A DNA stretch of 33,131 bases from Ramlibacter sp. GTDB lineage: Bacteria > Pseudomonadota > Gammaproteobacteria > Burkholderiales > Burkholderiaceae_C. Under the pieces are notes generated by a model. That model had not been told where the DNA came from and searched no databases. It saw only the letters and a program-made list of their open reading frames with translations. The stretch's first letter is position 1; every line of letters starts with the position of its first letter. The translations under genes and the position numbers were made by a program. Shown one piece after another: positions 26,203 through 33,131 of this stretch. The stretch covers positions 1 to 33,131 of the forward strand of contig NZ_JACCWG010000320.1 of NCBI RefSeq assembly GCF_013697775.1, in the 5' to 3' direction.

Positions 26203-27552
26203 ATGCAGAAAAAACGCATCCACTTCGGCGTGCTGATCCAGGGCCACGGCGCCAACATGAATGCCTGGAGGCACCCGAGCGTGCCGGCCGACGCCAGCAT
26301 CAACTTCGATTTCTACGTGGACCGCGCGCGCAAGGCGGAATCCGGCGGCATCGCGTTCGCCTTCATCGCGGACGGCCTGTTCATCCACGAGAGCTCGATG
26401 CCTCACTTCCTGAACCGCTTCGAGCCGATGATGCTGCTGTCGGCGCTGGCGCCGCTCACCAGCAAGATCGGCCTGGTCGGCACCATGTCCACCTCGTTCA
26501 GCGAGCCGTTCACCGTGGCGCGGCAGTTCGCCGCGCTGGACATCATCAGCAAGGGCCGCGCCGGCTGGAACGTGGTGACCTCGTCGCTGGAAGGCTCGGG
26601 GCGAAACTACAACCGCGGCTATCCCGACCACGAGCTGCGCTACGAGATCGGCCAGGAGCACGTGGAAGCCGTCAAGGGCCTGTGGGACAGCTGGGACGAG
26701 GACGCGTTCGTGCGCGACCGCGAAACCGGCCAGTTCATGGACCCGGCCAAGATGCACCGGCTCAACTACAAGGGCCGCTTCTTCTCGGTGGAAGGGCCGC
26801 TCAACAGCCAGCGCCCGACGCAGGGCCACCCGGTGATCTTCCACGCCGGCTCGTCTGCCGACGGCATCCTGATGGGCGCCATGCACGGCGACTGCATCTT
26901 CACCAACGGCGGCACCATGGAGGAGACGCAGGGCTTCTACAGCAAGCTGAAGGCGGCGGTGGCCGCCCAGGGCCGCAACCCCGACGACGTGAAGATCTTC
27001 CCGGGCATCGGCCCGATCGTCGGTGCCACGGAAGAGAAGGCGCACGAGCGCTACCTGGAAGTGCGCAACCTGCTGGGCCCCAAAGAAGCTCTGGCATTCA
27101 TCGGCCACTTCTTCCAGGGACACGACTTCAGCAAGTACGACCCCGATGCGCCGTTCCCCGACCTGGGCGACCTGGGCGCCAACGGCTTCCAGTCGGTCAC
27201 CGAGAACATCCGCCGGCTCGCGAAGGAAAAGAACATGACGCTGCTGGAAGTTGCGTACGAGTGCGCGACACGCCGCACGAATATCGGTACATCGGAGGCT
27301 TTCATCGGGACTCCCGACAAGATCGCCGACGAAATGATCCGCTGGGTGGAAGAGGGCGCCGCCGACGGCTTCATGCTCGGGCTGCCGGTGAACGGCTTCG
27401 GCCTGGACGATTTTGTGGATCAGGTGCTACCGGTGCTGGCCGAGCGCGGCTACCATGACATGGTTTTGCGCGGCAATACGCTGCGCGAGAACCTGGGATT
27501 GCCGTCACCAGAAAGCCGCTACCTACCCGTGGCGGAAGCAGAGACGGTCTAG
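26203..27552 (+). CDS. NtaA/SnaA/DszA-family FMNH2-dependent monooxygenase
   Basis: LIQGHGANMNAWRHPS..., GRAGWNVVTS..., NYNRGYPDHELRYEIGQEHVEAVKGLWDSW, HAGSSADGILMGAMHGDCIFT, FIGTPDKIADEM. Confidence 0.93.
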   Translation: MQKKRIHFGVLIQGHGANMNAWRHPSVPADASINFDFYVDRARKAESGGIAFAFIADGLFIHESSMPHFLNRFEPMMLLSALAPLTSKIGLVGTMSTSFSEPFTVARQFAALDIISKGRAGWNVVTSSLEGSGRNYNRGYPDHELRYEIGQEHVEAVKGLWDSWDEDAFVRDRETGQFMDPAKMHRLNYKGRFFSVEGPLNSQRPTQGHPVIFHAGSSADGILMGAMHGDCIFTNGGTMEETQGFYSKLKAAVAAQGRNPDDVKIFPGIGPIVGATEEKAHERYLEVRNLLGPKEALAFIGHFFQGHDFSKYDPDAPFPDLGDLGANGFQSVTENIRRLAKEKNMTLLEVAYECATRRTNIGTSEAFIGTPDKIADEMIRWVEEGAADGFMLGLPVNGFGLDDFVDQVLPVLAERGYHDMVLRGNTLRENLGLPSPESRYLPVAEAETV

Positions 27553-27576
27553 CCACTCCACAAGGGAAGCTTCACC

Positions 27577-28857
27577 ATGAGCAGCGCCTCCGTCGATACG
27601 AACTACATCTTGATCATCGGCGGGGAATTCCCGCTGCGCGAGCGCGTGCTCGGGGGCGCGCTGCGCGCCGGCGGGGGCATGCCAGTCTTCGTGCTGGCCA
27701 AGACGCGGCTGGCGACGACCATCAAGTTCTTCGACGGCTACATCACGGGCGACCTCACCGATCCCGAAGGCGTGCTGGCCGCGGTGCTGGAGCACCGCGC
27801 GCGCACCGGCGCCCAGCCGGCCGCGGTGGTGCCGGTGAACGACTTCGCCATGCGCAGCGCGCTGGCCGTGGCCCAGCACTTCGGGCTGCCGCACAACTCG
27901 CCGCAGGCGGTGGAGTGCTGCCGCGACAAGTTCGCGATGAAGGAAGTCCTTGCCGCCGCCGGCCTGCCGGTGCCGAAGTTCGGCGCCTTCAGCACGCTGG
28001 CCGAGCTGCAGGCGCTGGCCGGGCGCATCGGCTTTCCGCTGGTGATCAAGCCGCGCCAGCTGACCGGCAGCGTGGGCGTGATCAAGGTCGCGCATGCCGG
28101 CGCGCTGGCCGATGCCTGGCGCCAGTGCCTCGCGGACATCGATTCCCTGGGCGGCGCGTTCAAGGAGCCGGTGGACCTGTTCCAGGCCGAGGAGTACATC
28201 CCGGCGCAGTCGGAGGTCAGCGTCGAGGTGTTCAACCACGGCGACCTGCACCGGGTGCTGGCGGTGACCGACAAGTACCTGGGCGAGGAGCCGCACTTCG
28301 TGGAAACCGGCCACACCGTGCCCTCGATTTACCAGGACCACCAGGAACTGCGCGAGATCGCCGAGAAGTCCTGCGCGGCGCTGGGCATCACCGTGGGCAT
28401 GGGCCACTTCGAGGCGCGCATCCGGCCGGACGGCCAGATCCGCATCGTCGAGGTCGCGGCGCGCACCGGCGGCGACTGCATCATGGACCTGGTGGAGCAC
28501 TGCTTCGGCATCAATCCTTACGAGCTGCACGCGGCCTCGTGCCTGGGCAACATGCCGAGCCTGCCCGAGCGGCTGGAGCCGCGCGGCTTGGGCGCCATCG
28601 CCTTCCTGAAGGCCGACGAAGGCATCGTCGACGCGGTTCGGCTGCCCGAGTTCCTGCCGTACGAGGTGGTCAACATGCAGGTGTCGGCCAGGCCCGGCGA
28701 CGTGTCGCATCCGCTGAATTCGTGGCACGACCGCGAGGGGTCGGTTGAATTCTTCTGGCCGGGCCGCAAGGCCGAGCGCGGTTTCGACGAACACCTGCGC
28801 ATGGCCGAACGCTTCAGCCGGGAGATCGTGCGCGTGCGCGCCGCGCAGCCAGCCTGA
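27577..28857 (+). CDS. ATP-grasp ligase (carboxylate-amine/amino-acid ligase-like)
   Basis: CCRDKFAMKEVLAAAGLPVPKFGAF, FPLVIKPRQLTGSVGVIKV, VSVEVFNHGDLHRVLAVTDK, RIVEVAARTGGD ATP-grasp motifs. Confidence 0.92.
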   Translation: MSSASVDTNYILIIGGEFPLRERVLGGALRAGGGMPVFVLAKTRLATTIKFFDGYITGDLTDPEGVLAAVLEHRARTGAQPAAVVPVNDFAMRSALAVAQHFGLPHNSPQAVECCRDKFAMKEVLAAAGLPVPKFGAFSTLAELQALAGRIGFPLVIKPRQLTGSVGVIKVAHAGALADAWRQCLADIDSLGGAFKEPVDLFQAEEYIPAQSEVSVEVFNHGDLHRVLAVTDKYLGEEPHFVETGHTVPSIYQDHQELREIAEKSCAALGITVGMGHFEARIRPDGQIRIVEVAARTGGDCIMDLVEHCFGINPYELHAASCLGNMPSLPERLEPRGLGAIAFLKADEGIVDAVRLPEFLPYEVVNMQVSARPGDVSHPLNSWHDREGSVEFFWPGRKAERGFDEHLRMAERFSREIVRVRAAQPA

Positions 28858-28906
28858 ACGCCATTTGGCGGGTGGCTGGTTCGAGAGAAGAAGGGGAGAA
28901 GAACAG

Positions 28907-29491
28907 ATGATGCAATCCAGCCACCAGACATCCGCAGCCGGGCAGGCCGTTCCCGGCGATCCGCAGGTCGAATTCGTTGCCGTGGACGACGCGCGCACGC
29001 GCGAAGCCGCACGGCACCTGCTCACGGAATACCTGGAATGGATCGGCCACGCCGCCTCCAGCAACTACGGCCTGGACTTCGAGATCTCCGCGATGGTGGA
29101 GTCCGACCTGGCCGACCCGGTGAAGTTCTTTCCGCCGCTGGGCCGCTTCTACGTGGTGCGCCATGCTGGCGAGTTCGTCGGCGTGGGCTGCCTGAAGCAG
29201 CTGACGCCGACCATCGGCGAAGTGCAGCGCATGTACATCCAGCCGCGCGCGCGCGGCTTGGGCGCCGGGCGGCTGCTGGTGGAGCGGCTGCTCGCCGACG
29301 CGCGCGCCATCGGCTACACGGCGGTGCGGCTGGAAAGCCTGAAGGTGCTGTCGGCCGCGCATGCGCTGTACCGCTCGGTCGGCTTCAGGGACATCGCGCC
29401 GTATGCGGAAAACAGCATGAAGGACTACCAGGCGGTGGACAAGCTGGACACCTACCGCTCCAGCGCGCTGTTCATGGAGCTGCGCCTGTGA
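28907..29491 (+). CDS. GNAT N-acetyltransferase
   Basis: EVQRMYIQPRARGLGAGRLLVERLLADARAIGYTAVRLES...AHALYRSVGFRDI. Confidence 0.93.
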   Translation: MMQSSHQTSAAGQAVPGDPQVEFVAVDDARTREAARHLLTEYLEWIGHAASSNYGLDFEISAMVESDLADPVKFFPPLGRFYVVRHAGEFVGVGCLKQLTPTIGEVQRMYIQPRARGLGAGRLLVERLLADARAIGYTAVRLESLKVLSAAHALYRSVGFRDIAPYAENSMKDYQAVDKLDTYRSSALFMELRL

Positions 29492-29636
29492 AGCAGGGCG
29501 CGTAGGAAAAGAACAACCCGCACGCGCACCGGTCCGCGCGGGGACGGCGGATGGGAGAAGGCGGGTGCGGGCGGAGGGTCACGAGCCGTTCGTCGCGTGC
29601 CCAATCCGCGAAGCAAGGGAGCCAAGGAGAAATAAC

Positions 29637-30848
29637 GTGTCACACAACGTACGCGACCAGGAGCGCGCGCTGAACAGCGCGCTGCGCAGGGAGAAACGGG
29701 GGGCATTGACCGAACCGACGATCTTCATTCCCCGCAATGAGACCTCGCAGACCGCCGCGCTGCGGCGGCTGGACCAGCTGAAGTCGGGCGCCACGCGCGT
29801 CCACGACATCTACGAAGAGGTGCTGCTGGAACTGCTGCTGGCCGACAAGCCGCAGCTGAAGTCCGCGCCCGACCGGGTGATGGAGGAGTTCCGCAATTTC
29901 CGCAACAGCTACGCCAACGGCGCGCCCGAGGAGCTGGCCGGCAGCTGGGTGCTGTACGACAACGGCGCGCTGGTGCACCTGCTGCATTCGGACGACCACT
30001 ACCGCCTGCGCACCTCGCGCAACATCGGCCTGTTCACGCGCGAAGAGCAGGCCCTGTTCTGCAAGTCCCGCGTCGCGGTGTGCGGCTTGAGCGTCGGCGG
30101 AGCGTGTGTCACCACGCTGTCGGCCGAGGGCGTGCGCAGCTTCTTCATCACCGACTTCGACCAGCTGGCGCTGTCCAACCTGAACCGCGTGTCGTCCTCG
30201 CTGATGAACATCGGCGTGGACAAGACCGACATCGTGGCGCAGAAGGTCTGGGACGTGGACCCGTTCGCCCGGGTGGACGCCGAGCCGCGCGGCTTCAACA
30301 AGGACAGCATGGCGCGCATGTTCGATCCGAAGAACATGCCCGACGTGGTGGTCGATGCGGTGGACAGCATGCAGGCCAAGATCGAGATGCGGCAGGCTTG
30401 CCGCGAGCACGGCGTGCCGCTGGTGTGGCTGATCGACATGGGCGACGGCGTTGTGCAGATCGGCACCGAGCGCTACGACCTGGACCGCAACTACCCGCCG
30501 TTCCACGGCCAGCTGGACAAGATGCGCGAGCGCATGGGCCGTGAGCTGAGCTTCGCCGAATCGCTGCTGGCGATCTTCAACAACGACCGCCTGCCCTCGC
30601 GCATGGCCGACTCGTTCGTGAAGGCGTGCAGCAACCAGGGCGCCGGCATCTCGCAGCTGGCCGGCACCGTGTCCATCTGCGCGGGCGCCATCGCCCGCAC
30701 GGTGCGCAAGGTGCTGCTGAAGGAACGCGTGGTACCGGAGTTCTTCATCGACGTGGACGAGAAGGCAGACCCGGACTACGCGCGCAACCGCGCCAATGAC
30801 CAGGAAGAAACCTACCGCATCCTGCGCGGGATGGGCATGCGCAGCTAG
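29637..30848 (+). CDS. ThiF/E1-like adenylyltransferase-family protein (GTG start)
   Basis: RVAVCGLSVGGACVTTLSAEGVRSFFITDFDQLALSNLNRVSSSLMNIGVDKTDIVAQKVWDVDPFA...DVVVDAVDSMQAKIEMRQACREHGVPLVW; RBS-like AAGGAG before GTG. Confidence 0.88.
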   Translation: MSHNVRDQERALNSALRREKRGALTEPTIFIPRNETSQTAALRRLDQLKSGATRVHDIYEEVLLELLLADKPQLKSAPDRVMEEFRNFRNSYANGAPEELAGSWVLYDNGALVHLLHSDDHYRLRTSRNIGLFTREEQALFCKSRVAVCGLSVGGACVTTLSAEGVRSFFITDFDQLALSNLNRVSSSLMNIGVDKTDIVAQKVWDVDPFARVDAEPRGFNKDSMARMFDPKNMPDVVVDAVDSMQAKIEMRQACREHGVPLVWLIDMGDGVVQIGTERYDLDRNYPPFHGQLDKMRERMGRELSFAESLLAIFNNDRLPSRMADSFVKACSNQGAGISQLAGTVSICAGAIARTVRKVLLKERVVPEFFIDVDEKADPDYARNRANDQEETYRILRGMGMRS

Positions 30849-30856
30849 GCGCCTCT

Positions 30857-31861
30857 TCAGACGCGAGAGAACTGCCTTCTGTAGGCGGTCGGCGAGGTCT
30901 TGAACGCGGCGCCGAAGTGCTGGCGCAGCGACACGGCCGAACCGAAGCCCGCGTCTTCAGCCACGATCTCGATCGGGCGGCGGGTGGTCTCCAGCAGGCG
31001 CTGCGCCAGCGCGAGGCGCTGGTCCTGCAGCCACTGGCCCACCGTGGTGCCGGTGGCGTCGCGAAACCGCCGCGTGAAGGTGCGGCGGCTCATCAGGGCG
31101 CGCTGGGCCAGGTCGTCCAGCTGGTGCGGCTGGTTCAGGTGCTTGCGCAGCCACTCCAGCAGCGGCGTAAGCGGGTCCGACTCGGGCGCCGCGCGCACCG
31201 GCTGCTCGATGTACTGCGCCTGCCCGCCCTGGCGGTGCGGCGCCACCACCATGCGCCGCGCGGCGCGGTTGGCCGCTTCCGCGCCATGGCGGATGCGCAG
31301 CAGATGCAGGCAGCAGTCGATACCGGCGGCGGTGCCGGCAGAGGTCAGCACGTCGCCGTTGTCCACGTACAGCACCTCGGGCCGCAGCTGCACCTTGGGA
31401 AAGCGCTCGGCGAAGCACGGGACCACGTACCAGTGCGTGGTGGCGGGGCGGCCGTCCAGCAGGCCGGCTTCGGCCAGCACGAAGGCGCCCAGGCACAGGC
31501 CGACGATGATGGCGCCGCGCCGGTGCGCCGCGCGCAGCGCGGCGAGCAGGGCCGGCGGCACCGGACCCGTGGTGTCCCGCCATGAGGGAACGATGACGAT
31601 GTTGGCGTGCCGCAATGCCGACAGCCCGTGCGTGGCCTGGATGCTGAAGCCGGCGTTGGTGGACAGCGGCCCCGGCTCCATGGCGCAGACCACCAGCCGA
31701 AAGCGCGGCGCACCGGTTTCGGTGCGGTCCTCGCCGAACACGATGCAGGGCACCGACAGGTGGAAGGGGCTGATGCCGTCGAACGCCACCACGGCGATGG
31801 TGTCGGGCACGGACGGGTGCCTGGAAGGGCGGGGAATGGTGGATCGGGTGGAACGCGGCAT
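30857..31861 (-). CDS. GlxA family AraC-type transcriptional regulator (DJ-1/PfpI domain plus HTH)
   Basis: DJ-1-like VVAFDGISPFHLSVPCIVFGED...GLCLGAFVLAEAGLLDGRPATTHW; C-terminal AraC HTH AQRALMSRRTFTRRFRDATGTTVGQWLQDQRLALAQRLLETT. Confidence 0.93.
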   Translation of the reverse strand: MPRSTRSTIPRPSRHPSVPDTIAVVAFDGISPFHLSVPCIVFGEDRTETGAPRFRLVVCAMEPGPLSTNAGFSIQATHGLSALRHANIVIVPSWRDTTGPVPPALLAALRAAHRRGAIIVGLCLGAFVLAEAGLLDGRPATTHWYVVPCFAERFPKVQLRPEVLYVDNGDVLTSAGTAAGIDCCLHLLRIRHGAEAANRAARRMVVAPHRQGGQAQYIEQPVRAAPESDPLTPLLEWLRKHLNQPHQLDDLAQRALMSRRTFTRRFRDATGTTVGQWLQDQRLALAQRLLETTRRPIEIVAEDAGFGSAVSLRQHFGAAFKTSPTAYRRQFSRV

Positions 31862-31961
31862 GGCCCGATTCTATCGATGAATGGCATCCAGGCCACTTTC
31901 GTAAAACGTGCGTGCGGCCAACAATCCAGCCATCGCAACCGCAACACCCAAGGAGCTTTCC

Positions 31962-32600
31962 ATGCCGTCCTCTCCCATCCGCCGCGCCCTCGTCGTCATC
32001 GACGTGCAGAACGAGTACTTCGAAGGCGGCGGCCTGCCGATCGCCTATCCCCCCGTGGAAGAGACGCTGCCGAACATCGGCCGCGCCATGGACGCGGCGC
32101 GCGCCGCCGGCGTACCGGTGGTGGCCGTGCGGCACCATGCGCCCAAGGGCGCGCCGCTATTCCAGGCCGACACGCACAACGGCCAGCTGCATTCCGACAT
32201 CGCGCAGCGGCCGCACGACCACCTGGTCACCAAGACCTTCCCTAGCGTGTTCACCGGCACCGACTTCGGGGACTGGCTGCAGAAGAACGAGATCGACACG
32301 CTCACCGTCGCCGGCTACATGACGCACAACTGCGACGCCTCCACCGTGTTCGAAGCCATGCACCGCGGCCTGACAGTGGAGTTCCTGGGCGACGCCAGCG
32401 GCGCGCTGCCGTACGCCAACGCGGCCGGCTACGCCAGCGCCGAGGAGATCCACCGCGTGTTCAGCGTGGTGTTCCACAGCAACTTCGCGGCCGTGGCCAG
32501 CACGGCCGACTGGATCGCGGCGCTGAAGACCGGCGAGGCGCTGCCCAAGGACAACGTGCTGGCATCCAACCAGCGCGGCCGCGCGCAGGCCGCGGGCTGA
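31962..32600 (+). CDS. Cysteine hydrolase / isochorismatase family protein
   Basis: RALVVIDVQNEYFEGGGLPIAYP...VTKTFPSVFTGTDFGDWLQKNEIDTLTVAGYMTHNCDASTVFEAMHRGLTVEFLGDASG. Confidence 0.93.
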   Translation: MPSSPIRRALVVIDVQNEYFEGGGLPIAYPPVEETLPNIGRAMDAARAAGVPVVAVRHHAPKGAPLFQADTHNGQLHSDIAQRPHDHLVTKTFPSVFTGTDFGDWLQKNEIDTLTVAGYMTHNCDASTVFEAMHRGLTVEFLGDASGALPYANAAGYASAEEIHRVFSVVFHSNFAAVASTADWIAALKTGEALPKDNVLASNQRGRAQAAG

Positions 32601-32634
32601 CCACGGGTGCATCCGGGCCTGCTATAACCCGCGC

Positions 32635-33131
32635 GTGACCACCGCGCGCGCATTGCAGCTCTGGAAGCCGGACAGCCTGCCCGGCGTGACGCTGCTGCGC
32701 GCGGACGGCATGGCGCAGACCTTCGCGCGGCACACGCACGACGACTACGCGCTGGGCGTCATCACGCGCGGCGCGCTGGGCTTCGACTACCTGCGCGGCA
32801 GCGAGGTCGCCGCTGCGGGCGAGATCAACCTGGTGGTGCCGGGCGAGCCGCACTCCGGCCGGCCCGCGCAGGGCGACAGCTGGGGCTACCGCATGTTCTA
32901 CGTGGATGCGGCGGTGGTCCGCCAGGCCTTGCCGCCGGGCCAGGTGGAAGCCGCGTTCGACCGCGGCGTGCTGCGCGATCGCGCGCTGGCCGGCGCCATT
33001 GTGCGGCTGCACCGGGACGTGGAGGACGCGGGCGTCGCGTCGCCGCTGGAGGCGCAGTCGCGCCTGCTGGCGCTGCTGGCGCACTGGGTGCGGCGGCATG
33101 CGCAGGCCGACCGGCATGCGGCGCGCACGCC
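32635..33131 (+). CDS. AraC family regulator, cupin-like N-terminal domain, 3'-truncated by window
   Basis: GTG start; translated by eye: VTTARALQLWKPDSLPGVTLLRADGMAQTFARHTHDDYALGVITRGALGFDYLRG...AGEINLVVPGEPHSGRPA; continues off the window end. Confidence 0.75.
   Translation, partial: MTTARALQLWKPDSLPGVTLLRADGMAQTFARHTHDDYALGVITRGALGFDYLRGSEVAAAGEINLVVPGEPHSGRPAQGDSWGYRMFYVDAAVVRQALPPGQVEAAFDRGVLRDRALAGAIVRLHRDVEDAGVASPLEAQSRLLALLAHWVRRHAQADRHAART

Noticed and set aside
29492-29636. Short precursor peptide gene for a MccB-like (ThiF) RiPP system
   Set aside because: Only ~145 bp between GNAT and thiF-like gene, and I saw no convincing short Met ORF with RBS; the upstream ATG at 29565 just extends the thiF frame.

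Overview
High-GC window, Burkholderiales-like by gene content (lineage not provable from this alone). Left edge is housekeeping: SPOR-domain protein, cvpA, purF, gltX, then tRNA-Ala(GGC), tRNA-Glu(TTC), tRNA-Asp(GTC) and a strong terminator. Next come a secreted Cys-rich repeat protein, a secreted tandem-CBM/GH12-like protein, and a minus-strand operon (TetR, NitT/TauT-type ABC transporter, cyclase-family protein, fumarylacetoacetase, GST). The main discovery is at ~14.6-30.8 kb: a compact biosynthetic gene cluster with no multimodular NRPS/PKS and no condensation domain. It encodes an Sfp-type PPTase, a LuxR-type regulator, a stand-alone adenylation domain, a free carrier protein, a SyrB2/CytC3-type non-heme Fe halogenase (HxA motif present), two paralogous type II thioesterases flanking an RraA-fold protein, an acylating aldehyde dehydrogenase plus 4-hydroxy-2-oxovalerate aldolase pair (architecture reminiscent of nikkomycin NikA/NikB, i.e. 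SanN/SanM), a cupin, a LysE-type amino-acid exporter, a flavin reductase plus NtaA-type FMN monooxygenase, an ATP-grasp ligase, a GNAT and a ThiF/E1-like protein. I infer a chlorinated (or cryptically chlorinated) non-proteinogenic amino acid or dipeptide antimetabolite. The right edge has a GlxA/AraC regulator, a cysteine hydrolase and a truncated AraC regulator. Non-coding structures: a 147-bp MITE-like element with 23-bp inverted repeats, a REP-like palindrome read in frame through an ABC ATPase N-terminus, a twin TetR-like operator, and nested inverted repeats upstream of luxR. All family calls are by reading motifs; no database searches were run.
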